DNA of 64,000 bases. Source: Nitzschia sp. pyKryTriq1 (Eukaryota > Bacillariophyta > Bacillariophyceae > Bacillariales > Bacillariaceae). The notes under the pieces were generated by a model that was not told the origin of the DNA, ran no database searches, and saw only the letters and a program-made list of their open reading frames with translations. The DNA is taken from positions 1,612,001-1,676,000 of the forward strand of contig OY101115.1 in assembly GCA_956465555.1 (NCBI GenBank), written 5' to 3'. Both the position numbers and the translations under genes were made by a program. Positions 1 to 11,474 of this stretch are shown piece by piece; within the stretch, counting starts at the first letter, position 1, and each line of letters begins with the position of its first letter.

Positions 1-265
1 GAGCCATCCAGTAATCATTTCTACGTACGTCTGAATGGATCTTCCGGTTGCGACCAGTGAAGCGAAATGCGACCGACGCCATAAAACGAAAGAGAAAGAC
101 GACCATCGACCATCGACCATTCACCATCGACCAAAGATCAGGTCGTCACTGTTCGTATCACTTTGCATATCTCTACCCGCTAGTAGTATTCGTACAAAGT
201 CTCCAACACAATTACCAGCACAAGCAAGTGCCTACTAGTTGGAGTAGTGATTCTTGTGTCCGTGC

Positions 266-2659
266 ATGCCAAAGATCGAGACCAAGATCAAGATCAAGAA
301 CATGCCACCGGCGTCTTTTTCCTTCTCATCGTCGCCCATGAGGATGATGGCCGACATCAACAGCAACATCAACAGCAACAGCAAGAGTAACAGCAACAGC
401 AAAAGCAACAACGACGACAACTACGAGTACCGGTATTCTTCTAATTCCGCCTCCTCCTTGCAGCAGGAGTGGGAAAAGTTGAAGATCGGGCAGCAGCGAT
501 TATCGTTGCAGCAAGAACGACTGAAACTCGAGCAAGAGTTGCTCAAGACTGAAAAACGCAACTGGAAGCGAGGCAGCAAATTGCGGTCGTCGGCGCACTC
601 GCACCGCGACAGCAACATCAGTAGTAATACCTACGAGTACTACAGCAACAGCAGTGTGCAAGGAGATGACCAGTCTATCAACAGCATGAATTCTCAAATT
701 CAGATTGTACTGCCGGCATCGCCCCTGGCTGCTGCTGCTGCTGTTGAGGAAGAAAAATCGAAATCCAAATCAAGATCATCATCATCAACGTCGTCGGCGT
801 TGGTCGTGAGAGAACTGCGCGAACAAGTAGCTCAGGCGCACTCGCTCCTGGGGCAAAAGAACGAAGCATTGGCGAAATTGGAGCGAGAAACTCGGGCGAA
901 TAATCATCCGCGTCATCATTCAAAGGAACTCCTCGAATCGCTGCAAGAGCAACTGGCTGCCACACAACGCTCCTTGGCAAACGTGTTGGTAGAAAAAGAC
1001 ACAATCCAGCACGAACGCGATGCATTGGAAGGACAAGCCGCCGTCGCTCAACACAACAACGACGACAAAGGCAACCGCAAGAAGAAAAGCTGGAAAGACA
1101 CGGTTCGCTTTGCAGCAACGGCACGGCTAGTCGATGTCACAATTGTGCCGACCAGCAATTAGAAATTCAGCAGCTGCAGGATGATTTGCAGAACATGAAA
1201 CTAGCTTATGCGAATGCACAGGCCAGGAGTGCCCAACAATCGAGAGAATGGCAAGTGACGCAACAAAATCTGACAGAGTCGCACCAGTCCAAACTGGAAG
1301 AGCGGCAGCAGAGTTTGATTGCACTTCAACAAGAAAAGGAGGCTCTGGAATCAGAACTTCAGCAGTTGCGAGAAGAAGCTCTCGTCGAAGATTCTACACC
1401 ACGTACTGTCTCCAGTGCTTATCGTGACGATCGTGACGATTACAAGTACTGGAAGGATGAAGCAGAACGACTCCAGCAATGTCTTGACAAACAAAATCGA
1501 CAATTGGAAGATTGGAAGTTGTTGGTGCCTCGTAACAAGATCCTATTGGAACAAGCAATCGCCAAACAGGAGAGCATACAAACCAAATATTATCATATGG
1601 AGGCTCAATACAAGGAACAGAAAGAACTGGTTCAACAATTGCAGGCCACCAACGAAGCCTTGGTCCAAAATCACAAAGCACTAGAACAAGAAAACCATCA
1701 GTTGCAAGAGCAGCAGCCACCAGCATCTTCAGACATTTTGGCGCATACGAATAGCCCAATGGACTGCCAAATGGAAAATTACGATCCATCGGTCCTGGAG
1801 GTTGTCATTCCTCTGGACGATCCCAATGGTCCCCTGAGAAAGCTTGTTCGGGATGGATTCAAATTCGTGGTAGAATGGGAGTGGACCAGCAAAACGGGCC
1901 TTTATGGTATGTACACGGGTTGGCTCGATTTGACAGGAAATCCTCACGGTCATGGAACGCTCCGAATCGAGGATGGCTCCATCTATGATGGCGATTGGAA
2001 GCGAGGATTGCGAGACGGTAAGAAATGAAGGCTTCAATGCCATATTGGACGTCGTGTTGATACGGGCGAAGTCTACTGTGGTATAGCCTTCCTCCCGTCA
2101 ACGACGATTATGTATCATACCAGGTACCGTCACATCCGATGATGATTCTCACATTCTTGATATTTTGAATATCTAGGTACAGGTGTACATACGTCAATAG
2201 ATGGGGATTTGTACCGTGGGTCTTGGCGAAACGACAAGCAGCACGGCAGGGGGTGTTACGTGTGGCCCGATGGACAAATTTACACCGGGGATTATGTCGA
2301 CGGGCTCCGACAAGGCAAAGGGTACGTTGCTTCGTTTATTCGACTAGAGGATCCCTACTACATAGTTATGGTGGCTGTTACGTCCTTTACCCTGCTCACA
2401 CACCTCGTATCTCATCATGTGGGTATTGCTTAATCCCTCATCCGCAAGAATCGAAACATGGCCCCATGGCGCCAAATACGAGGGTGAGTACCATGACGAC
2501 AGGCGAAATGGTCTAGGAACGTATTGGTATGCCGATGGAAGGTGCTATAGCGGAGAATACAAGGATGGTCGACCCGATGGGCAGGGCAAGCAAACAGATT
2601 CAGATGGCAGCGTCTTGTACGACGGCGAGTGGAATCTGGGAGAATTCATCAATGGTTGA
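266..2659 (+). CDS. Coiled-coil protein with C-terminal MORN repeats
   Basis: Model: exons 266-988, 1156-2017, 2177-2321, 2449-2659 (646 aa, frame kept throughout). The start is the first in-frame ATG. Residues ~60-450 are Gln/Glu/Lys/Ser-rich and predicted coiled coil, with runs of Ser-Asn and five Ala codons (GCTGCT...). The last ~180 residues are six to seven MORN repeats (YxGxWxxGxxHGxG type, e.g. YRGSWRNDKQHGRG, YEGEYHDDRRNGLG, YSGEYKDGRPDGQG). MORN arrays commonly tether proteins to membranes or phosphoinositides, or act as scaffolds in protists; the role here is inferred. Introns 2 and 3 have good GT-AG sites and rebuild MORN units exactly. The first junction is uncertain: 989-1155 can be removed as a phase-0 intron (GTAGAA...ACCAG), but it also reads partly as coiled coil, so a small indel is the alternative. 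Confidence 0.75.
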
Positions 2660-2854
2660 TAAATTGGACAGTGGCCAAAGTGAAAACTCCTCGAATTCGA
2701 AGGAGCGTAATGGCGTAGCCAGTATCAGTCCGTCGCTTAGTCAAGTATCTCCAGGAATTCATTATATTGCGCTGTAGGCAATATAGTAGAGGACTACTGT
2801 ACTCGTAGGAGCACCCCTTGCTAAACATTACAACATCGACACCCCCCCCCCCTA

Positions 2855-3826
2855 CTATACATCTTTCGGTCTGGGCTCTCTTCGTCTCGTCCTTCTGTGT
2901 TCCTTCGACTTGGGCAACGCGGATACTACATAGATGCGAGCCCGATTGTAGTTCGCGCGAATGCTTTCTGCAACACGATCTGGCCACGATCCTCCTTTCG
3001 GATATGCTCGCCGTCGACTAGGTGACCCTACCGCCGTGGTGTTGTGGGGCAACAAACCATTGGATGACGATCGAGTCGTCGGGAGATGAAAGGTGGGAAC
3101 GGTCGAGTCGGTATCAGGAATCTCTTCGTAACGCTGCCTTTTGAACCACATAGAATAAATCCAAAAATGTGCATTGGATGCGTACGCCAAACTCAAGCAG
3201 CCAGTCATGAGATAAAGGAAAGCCGCGTTGTAGGCGTTCGAGGCTGGTAAAAGCCTTATCGATGGAGTGATGGAATAATATGTTTGCGTCCGCTGACTGC
3301 TCCCTTCCACGTACTGGACGTGCTTCGGCAATGATCCCGGGATATACAAAGGCTGTGTATCAAATATAATTCCCACAAATACTAGGAAGGTCATGGCCAC
3401 AAAGGAATAGACGACACAGAATTTAGCGCAACAGACTTTGCTCAAAGGAAGGCCCTGTTGTTTGGCATGGTTCCGAAACACAGTGCGCCCCGTGCGAAGA
3501 TAGGTTTGATAGCTAGAATCAGGTATAAAGGCTGGCGTCAACGATGGCAAGTCACTGCTCTTCCAACCAGTGAGACTGCGCGGGGCATCTCCTCTCTTAG
3601 AAAGGGTTGGGTCTGGATTGCTGTATTGATTTTGACGCCAGGAAAGTGGAAATGAGCCCGGAGGGGCGGGTAACACGCCGGCTTGCTGGTATTGGAGTGG
3701 ATTGTACATGGGGATAGCTTGAATACTACTTCCGTTCGGCGACGACGGCTCGCCGTCGTCTTCAGAAGAGATTTCCCACGCGCCTGATCCTTTTCGCGAA
3801 GGAATTTTCGAAATCCGTTGCCTCAT
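2855..3826 (-). CDS. Two-TM protein with RNase K-like core
   Basis: Intronless, 323 aa from the first in-frame ATG; an upstream GTG extension adds only eight residues. The N-terminal ~135 residues are polar and low complexity. Two hydrophobic segments follow: one after a Cys-Cys pair (CCAKFCVVYSFVAMTFLVFVG) and one beginning YNAAFLYLMTGCLSLAY. The spacing and the motifs CC-K, G-I-F and YN-AA-LYL resemble the small RNase K family (a two-TM protein associated with the V-ATPase). Members are usually about 100 aa, so the long basic tails at both ends are unusual. The C-terminal ~100 residues are Arg/Ser/Pro-rich and likely cytosolic. Family assignment rests on motif memory only; a lineage-specific two-TM membrane protein is the alternative. 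Confidence 0.5.
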   Translation of the reverse strand: MRQRISKIPSRKGSGAWEISSEDDGEPSSPNGSSIQAIPMYNPLQYQQAGVLPAPPGSFPLSWRQNQYSNPDPTLSKRGDAPRSLTGWKSSDLPSLTPAFIPDSSYQTYLRTGRTVFRNHAKQQGLPLSKVCCAKFCVVYSFVAMTFLVFVGIIFDTQPLYIPGSLPKHVQYVEGSSQRTQTYYSITPSIRLLPASNAYNAAFLYLMTGCLSLAYASNAHFWIYSMWFKRQRYEEIPDTDSTVPTFHLPTTRSSSNGLLPHNTTAVGSPSRRRAYPKGGSWPDRVAESIRANYNRARIYVVSALPKSKEHRRTRRREPRPKDV

Positions 3827-5036
3827 TCTATCGATGATGTACGAGTACACTACCAGTATCGGTAGTGAGATGTCCCCGAAGTGGAGCCGTTGTAGGTGTG
3901 CGCGTACGTCTACCCTCGACTACAGTAAAAACCTCGCCGCAAGCCTGTTTCCAACCCCAGGAGCAGGCTTACAAGAGTGACGAGGTCCTGGTCTGCGTAC
4001 AAGTACAAGTCCCGCTAGCGGTTCTCTCCTGATTAATCGGAGCCGGAGCCATATAATACACTCAGACAGATGCCTAGTGGTCTCCTGTTGATTTGTTTGT
4101 TTGTTTGTTTTTTCGACGATGAATTGAAATGACTTCCTGACTCACTCACTCACTCACTCACCCACTCCTCCGAAACAACTCGCTTGACTGACCAAAGTAA
4201 ATTCCCGGCACAATTTTTTTTAAATACCGTCCTATCAGTACTCTACTAGAGTGTGGTATCTGTTCATAGGAAAACGAAGCTCTAGTAGCTCTAGTAGTAG
4301 TAGTGACAAATGGGCTCAAAAACTGAAGAGGCTCAGGAACAGGAACGGTCTACGGTCTACGGTCTTTCGCGGTTTCACGTGTTGTTGTTGTGGTTGTGGC
4401 TGTGGTGGTTGTTGGCACGACTTGCTTTGCGCTCTCGGTAGCAGTACTTGTACCAAAACTCGTACCGGGAAGCGCCACTACACGGTACGACGGGTGTACC
4501 CTGTACTGTACAAGTACTGTACTGTACTGTACTGTACCGGTACCGGTATGGTACTGGTACTGGTACCTGGTACGTGACGTTCGTACTGTACTCGTATGTG
4601 TGGCGCGGTGCATCTCCCCGCCACTTCTACGCGTTCACGCGCGTATCCAGATACGCTCTCATACCTGCTCATACGAATACATACTTCGTACAGTACCGGC
4701 GTACCACTACCGGTACCAGGGTACCGGTACGGGAGAACAACTGGGCTGACTGGCGGGCGTGCTGTGGAAGACAGGGCAGAATGCATGGGGGGAATGGTTT
4801 TTCGGGGGAAATGGCTCCGGGATTTTCATTTAGCAAGCAACCAATCTTTGACCAGCTAGTCTACTGTATCATCGCAGCGATCAGCAATGACGATCACCGG
4901 GATGGGAAGCAGGACATACTGTACCGCTGCGGTACCGGTACCGTACATATTACCAGGTACATACGATGATCGAGTGAGACTTCTGGATTATGCTTCCGAG
5001 ATCTGACTATTGAAGACTGACGACTGAGAATTGACG
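3827..5036. other. Intergenic region rich in GTAC palindromes and microsatellites
   Basis: No convincing gene. It is the shared 5' flank of the two-TM gene (-) and the kinase gene (+). It contains a (TTTG)n tract at about 4092-4111, a (CTCA)n tract at about 4140-4160, TAG-rich runs near 4280-4305, and dense GTAC-centred palindromes at 4480-4600, 4687-4735 and 4920-4965 (TACTGTAC repeats, GTACCGGTAC, GGTACC). Short ORFs here are Tyr/Val/Thr-rich products of the repeats, on both strands. Confidence 0.7.
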
Positions 5037-7996
5037 ATGGGTTGCGCTGCTAGCAAGGAGAGCGACAAGGTGAACTTTGACGAAGTAGACCAGCTTCGTG
5101 CGCGACAAAAGCAAAAGGAAAAACAAGCAGCTGATGCAACAGCTGACGATGTCCAGGCTGCCAGTGGCAACAAGTCGGAGCCAGGCACGGCACTGATTCG
5201 AAATGCACAACCCGTCTTGGACCGGATCGTTTCACTGGGACCCAAACTGGCGAACCAAGTCCTCGCCACCGCCACCATCGCACGAAGCGCTCCGGCCTTG
5301 GCGACCAAGGGAGCCCATCATCTGAAAAATGTATTTGCTGCTCCACTGGAAGATTTACCATCCTTTCAGTCCCCCGTATTTTCAAAGAGTCACGACGAAA
5401 AGAAGTTCATTCGAGAAGTCCTCAGCAACAATTTCGTCTTTGCCGCGTTGTCGGAACGGGAGATGCGAACGATCATTGATGCATTTGAAGCCATCAAAGT
5501 CTCCCCGAATGATATGATTATTCAACAGGGGGATGTTGGAGATTATTTCTATATCATTCGAGAGGGAACTGTCAGATACGAAGTCAATGGCAACGCAGTC
5601 GGTCACGCGGGCAAGGGAAACTCGTTCGGAGAATTGTCGTTGCTCTACACAAGCCCAAGAGCGGCCTCGGTCATTGCCGAAAGTGCCACATTGGTCTATC
5701 GGGTTGATCAAAAAACGTTTCGCTACATCCTGCAATCCCAGACGCTCCAAACTGAAAACGACAAGAAAGATCTTTTACAAAGGGTCGCCTTATTGCAAGG
5801 TTTGGATCCTGTCGATATTAACAAGTTGGTTGATACTATGATCCCACGGCCTTTTGAGGTAGGAGAACATATCGTGCGCAAGGGAGAAGAGGGAGACACA
5901 TTTTATGTCATTCAAGAGGGCGAGGTGAGGGTAACTGATATCACGGTAGGATCCACCAACTATGAGGATCAAACACTGGGATCGGGTGATTATTTTGGAG
6001 AACGCGCACTAGTTTCCAAGGAACCACGAACAGCCAATTGCATCGGGAAGACGAAGGGCATTCTACTATCTATTGACAAGGATACGTTTGAGAAGGTCAT
6101 CGGAAAGCTTGCCCTCCTGACCATGAAATCAGAAGACCGACGGAAATTAGTAAGTCCCTGGGGTCCTGTGGTGATGCGACACAGTTCTGGTTATCTGGTT
6201 ATTTTCGGTCGGTAGTAGAGTCTCTCACATTTCCTCTATTTCGTGCCAACAATCTGCACAATCTATAGTCGGCAATTCGACTATTTCAAATGAGTCATCT
6301 ATCGGAACCGACACTCGCTTCGCTCGCGTCTCAATTTGTAGATACCGTGCATCCTCCTAACACGGATATTTTGACGAAAGGGGAAACCACACAAGCCGCA
6401 CTTTACTTTGTACGAGCTGGAAAGGTGGAAATGAAGGCTTCCAACGGAGAAACTTCATATATTGATTCGGGTGGGTACTTTGGAGAAGATATGTTGGAAA
6501 TTGATATTGGTGGTATGAAAAAAACTACTGATTGTGTGGCCAAATACACGGTCCGAACGCTGGCAGAGGAGGTGATTGTGGGTCTACTTACGATGGAAAA
6601 ATGTCGTCAAATCGTTGATACAACAATGCTGGGGAAACGGGAAAAGGCTACATCAGTTGTCGAATCCAATATCTCGCTCGAAGCCTTGAAGAAGCATGCC
6701 ATTTTAGGAGCTGGTACGTCAGTCGCCGAGTTATGGGCAACCGTTTTCGTGCTCATTGCATGCGTTGGATCTCACAATTTTGGAATTGCTTCAAAGGTAC
6801 GTTTGGTCAGGTCTGGCTTGTTTCACATGTGTCGGCTACGGGAACGAAGCGGCCGTATGCTCTGAAGATTCAATCCAAATACGAGTTGATACGTAGTCAC
6901 CAAGCCAAGGGGGTTGTGCGGGAAAAGAATCTGATGCAACAACTACATCATCCATTTCTTATCAATCTGGTACAAACGTACCAGGACAAGCAGTACGTGT
7001 ACATGTTATTAGGGTTGGTACAAGGAGGAGAACTCTTTAGTCTACTACATCAAACAAGCTACGATGGAATCAGTGAAAAGGATGCCAAGTTTTATGCAGC
7101 GGGTGTTATCGAAGGACTCTCGCATATGCATCGTCGGCATATTTTGTATCGTGACTTGAAGCCCGAGAACGTTCTCATTGACAGCGAGGGCTATCCAGTG
7201 ATTGTCGATTTTGGGTTTGGTAAGTTGCTAATAGATTCGATTCTAGGGTTCTTTCCATGTGGACTGTGATTCTGACATGGCTGTAATCTTGTGTCTTGCA
7301 GCCAAATATGTCACTGACAAAACCTACACACTGTAAGTCGTTATACCGGTCGCATTGTGTTTCCTACAATGTTTTGTGCTTGCGCTCACTCCTTCGTCTG
7401 CTGTTTCACAATGCAGTTGTGGTACCCCTTTATATTTGGCGCCGGAAGTGATTCTGTAAGACAATACTTCCTTCGAGAATGGTAAATGAGAGATCAATAC
7501 TAACACATTTGTTCTTGTTCGCGTCTTCCTGGCTGCTTTGAAAAACAGAAACAGAGGGCATGATAAGGGGGCGGATCACTGGTCCTATGCCGTTCTGCTG
7601 TACGAAATGATCGCTGGTTATACACCATTTTACGTCGAAGGCATGGATCAGATTACTCTATTTCATACCATAGCCAAAGGTCAATTTGAAATTCCGCAAA
7701 CCGGTGCCATGTCGATGGAGATTGAAGATTTGCTGCAGCGATTTCTTGTGGTAGACCCTGCCAAGCGCCTGGGATCTCTAGCTCGTGGGATCAATGAAAT
7801 TTATGCTCATCAGTGGTATTCAGGCATTAACTTTGCTGAATTGCGTCGAAAGGAAATCACGGCGCCTTGGCTTCCGCAAATCAACGACCCCCTAGACAAA
7901 TCGAACTTTGAGAATTGGGATCATTTGGAAGACAGAACGCTGAAGCAAGATCCACCCCTCCTCCCACATGACCAAAGAATATTCCACGATTTCTAG
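5037..7996 (+). CDS. Cyclic-nucleotide-dependent protein kinase (PKG type), three cNMP domains
   Basis: Model: exons 5037-6149, 6269-6713, 6797-7219, 7302-7332, 7417-7455, 7549-7996 (832 aa). The ATG choice gives MGCAASKES, a classic myristoylation plus palmitoylation start, so membrane attachment is likely. Three cNMP-binding domains follow, with FGE motifs near residues 197, 319 and 441: A has FGELSLLYTSPRAAS, B has FGERALVSKEPRTAN, C has FGEDML without the Arg-Ala/Thr pair and is probably degenerate. The kinase domain starts at GAGTFGQVW (~residue 519, split by an intron) and keeps ALK, YRDLKPEN, DFGFAK, GTPLYLAPE and the AGC-type C-terminal FxxF end (IFHDF*). Regulatory and catalytic parts in one chain match PKG, including apicomplexan and alveolate forms. 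Six exons, with two tiny ones (31 and 39 nt) in the activation segment, rebuild the conserved sequence exactly. Confidence 0.93.
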
Positions 7997-8085
7997 CGGC
8001 GATTCGGACTTAACGGCACCTAAATTTTTAGTAGCAAGACCTCATCTTGTAAGGCGAAGAGCTAAAGTAATGCAAGCTTCGGGTG

Positions 8086-9861
8086 TTATTTTCCGCCCAT
8101 CACAGCGTGTCGTATTTGGACCAACACAACGCAAAATGAGAAGGTCGAAAAAGCGAGGACGGGGTAACAGAGAAGTGGATTGGAATACCAACCGGAAAAT
8201 AGCGTTTTCTGGTTGAGCCTCCGACTTTTCAGTTGCAACATCGATGGCGCAATGAAAGCCACATGAATGCCTGCTATCCCCGCAAGTAGGAACGAAAACG
8301 ATAGATCCGTCGCGACCATTGACCCGAGCAATGGGGGGATCGCAGCGACTAGCCTCCAGAATAAGGAAGCCACTTTGCTAGAAAGTTCTAGAGCCCGTTT
8401 TCGCTCCTGCATGGGCAAGGAAGCATACCGTTCATTGTAACTTAACCTGGTTGAGAAATCTTTTTCTTGTAGTTTCACTTTCAATGCAACGATCGATTTT
8501 GCGAGGGATTTGATAGAGCCAGGCCCTGCCGAAGCGTACAAATTATTTCCCAGCGTGTTGGCTATCAAGGGAAATACACTGATAGTGTCCAGAGCGGGGA
8601 AGATCACCACGATCTTTGAGAGTATCTGGAGCAAAACGAGCAACCAACGTGGCAACAAGGATGGTTCAAGACCAAACATGAAGTCCGCGAAATTTAAGTT
8701 GATGGAAGATCTAGTTTCCGCACCAAAATAAGAAGCTGCAGAGGTCCCAAGCAGAAAATAGAAACTCGATGTAGTCAACAAAGAATCTCCAAATGTACGC
8801 TTTGATAATGGATGTGATAGTCAGCTCTTGCACCTAGTGAAATGTAAAAAAGAACCCCTTTCACTTACCGGTGCTTTCCTCAGTTGCTCTGGTTGGTCAT
8901 TCAATGGTCGCAAGAGTCCAGGGATAGAATGCTGGAAAAGTTGGGAGAACATACATGTCGAAAATGCTACACCGAATCCTTGGAAGCAGACCGTGTAGCT
9001 CATGTCGCAGTTGCTCTCGTCCGTAACGGCAAAGAAAGGGGGACTTTCTCGTTCGCTATGGGATGGATCAGCAAAAAGAGCGAATACAGATCCAAAGACG
9101 ACAACGGCAATCGCTACGAAACGTACGGCTGCCATTAGGGATTGTATCACAAGTTGTTCTTCAAGATCCATGCACGATAAGGGAATAACCATGAATCCAA
9201 ATATCAGTTGAGGTAAGCCTTTCAAACCCCCATGCCACGGGAAAGCGGCTGAAATTGCCCCACAGAAGACCTGACTGTATGCTAGAAGTCCAATGTACAT
9301 CAATGCCATGAGAGAGATTTGGTAGATCATTTTTTGAAATCTTCCAAGATAAAATTGAACCAAATCAATCACCTCATAGCGAAGACCTCCTGTTGCGTCA
9401 ACGTGAGCGGCTGGATGCTCGACCAACGACGTTTCTTCGGTTGGCGACTCAGAAATACGCTTGATCTCGGTTTCAAAACGGGCCCCCGTCTCCGCCACCC
9501 ACATGACCGTCGTATAAGAGAAAACTGTTACTGTCAACAGAATTAAACAGCACAGAACGAATCCTGCTCTTGCGAAAGCAAAGGGAATTCCCAGACAACC
9601 TACACCAAGGATGTAGTTAATCGAAAGGTAGTAGACCGCGCGCAATGAGTAAGAGGCGCCCGCCGCAACCCCATCGTCTTCGGGCAAGTCAAGCAATCGA
9701 TGGCCACCCGAAACGCTCTCGTCCTCTCCTAGTCCTTCATGATGATGGTACACTCTACTCACTAGTCGCGTGAGTCTCGAGGTTGTTTGCTTCCGATCCA
9801 TAAGTTGAGGAATTATGAGGTCTTCGCTGCCATCTTCGACGAATATGCTGGTCCAGTCCAT
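8086..9861 (-). CDS. Amino acid/auxin permease (AAAP) family transporter
   Basis: Model: exon 1 9861-8869, intron of 69 nt (GTAAGT...AAAG), exon 2 8799-8086; 568 aa. The start is the first in-frame ATG (MDWTSIF); an open TTG-led extension upstream probably is leader. About ten or eleven hydrophobic segments begin at YYLSINYILGVGCLGIPFAF, the usual first helix of AAAP/SLC38-like proton-coupled amino acid carriers, with a long hydrophilic N-terminus (~95 aa). A hydrophilic loop (ETEIKRISESPTEETS) lies between TM2 and TM3. Substrate cannot be told from sequence; an amino acid is most likely. Upstream it faces Lon across a 1.6 kb divergent intergenic region. Confidence 0.82.
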
Positions 9862-11474
9862 TTCCTTCCCTCTTTCGTTCGAAGATCCTTTTCGGTCAAA
9901 GCATTTTAATGGGTGAACGCCACCGTGATGAGGACCTTGCCAGTGCAGTCGAGCGCGATTGAATACGAGTACAGTGCGTTGCAAGGAGATTGGTACGGAT
10001 GACAACTAGCTAGTAGAAGAGTGACAACACAACTGTCTCTCTCTCTCTCTCTCTCTCTCTCTAGCATGTCAACTAAGAAGTATTCACTACTCCTAAAACA
10101 GATTGGTGTTTGGTGTTTGTGTCCTCGCCTTCTTCTGGTCTCTGCGGTCGGTGGTTTGTCGTTCTCATCAAAGATCTTTCGCCTTTATTTCTCCGCCAAT
10201 CTACCGGTACTTGTACTGTACCGTACACGTACGGCCAGAAACGGGCTATTCTGCTCTGCATGCTTACGCGTGTAACAACATGACGCACCTCGTTGGAATC
10301 TTATGATGTTGTTGTCTCGTGTGGTCGGTTAGTGGTACGTAGGGTTACACGTGGAAGGGACACACGTTTGTATGTTCGGAAATATTCGTACGGTACAGGT
10401 TCGTACGGATCGAAAGAGTGGATCACATGCATGGCGTATACACTGGGAGGCTTCCGCGCGGTACAGTACGGTACCGGTACCTACAGTTTACACTGGGAGG
10501 CTTCACAACATCCTTTTGCTACTGTACCATTTGTCGATTACTGCTAAAGAAAAGAAAAAGAAAAGTAAAAGAAAAGTATGGTACCGGGATGGACCGTTAG
10601 AAAAGCAATAGAATGGAGGTCAAAATTAGAAAATAAGTTGGCCGAAACCAAGGCAAATCGAGTAAAGGTCCTAGTACTTGATCTAGTGTCTGATCTAGCC
10701 ACATCAGTAAATAGGGAGCTAGTAGATCGTGTAATTTCGCTCGGGCGCTCGTTGCTGGGATTGCTCGAAAGCGCGCGCGTGGTTCTTGCGCGTAATTTTC
10801 ACGATCAGGACAGAAGGACATACTGATGACGTCATACGCCAGTCGTCATCAAACCTTGTCGAACATATACGGACGTACACAACATCGTACGTCATTACTA
10901 TTATACAACATGTAACTGTCGAACAGTAAGTACCTCTACTATTCTGTTCTAATAAGAACAACAAACAGACGCCGCAGACACGACAGACACTAACCATTGG
11001 ATATATCATAAAAAGTATTCGGATATGAAGAATCCTGAATGTTCGCTTATCCATTGGTTTTGCAAAAGACGTGCCGTGCCTCATCCCAGGCATTGATTCA
11101 CTCGATCAAAAACTAAGGCACTTTTCGTGTACGACTACATTTTACACGCACGCCCCTGAAACGTGTGTCACGTGTAAATACTCGTACGTTCTGTACCAGT
11201 ACAGTACTGTACACCACCTGTACTGTAACCGTACGTGTACTGTACAGGTACCTGGTACCCGTGTAAGAGTACGTTCGAGTACAAGTACTGTACTCGTACG
11301 ATTAAAGCCTCCTTTTCTCACATTCTTCTTCTTTCTTCGAAGTGGATCGATCTGGCCGATAGATGGCATCAACATCAATGTATGGGACACATTTTCCAAG
11401 ATTGTATTCATAGACTACTCATCCCCACTGTCACTTTTCCAAACACTTTCTTGTACACAATCGAAGGTTCAAGG
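9862..11474. other. Divergent intergenic region with (TC)n tract and GTAC palindromes
   Basis: No gene seen. It holds a (TC)n microsatellite at about 10034-10062, GTAC-palindrome clusters at 10203-10230, 10390-10490 and 11190-11305, and a short direct repeat of TACACTGGGAGGCTT (about 10438 and 10488). It would carry promoters for the permease (-) and Lon (+). No TATA-like element is obvious close to the Lon ATG. Confidence 0.65.

Noticed and set aside
678-1124. 148-codon minus-strand open frame
   Set aside because: Antisense shadow of the Gln/Ser-rich coiled-coil exon.
4251-4969. Several overlapping open frames on both strands (Tyr/Val/Thr-rich)
   Set aside because: They are translations of GTAC palindromes, which are open in many frames because GTAC repeats lack stop codons.
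10034-10062. (TC)n tract as a regulatory element
   Set aside because: Simple microsatellite; no evidence beyond composition. Noted only as part of the intergenic region.
11235-11474. N-terminal extension of Lon
   Set aside because: Open, but with no ATG; it reads GTAC repeats (YCTGTWYP...), and the ATG at 11475 gives a proper mitochondrial presequence.
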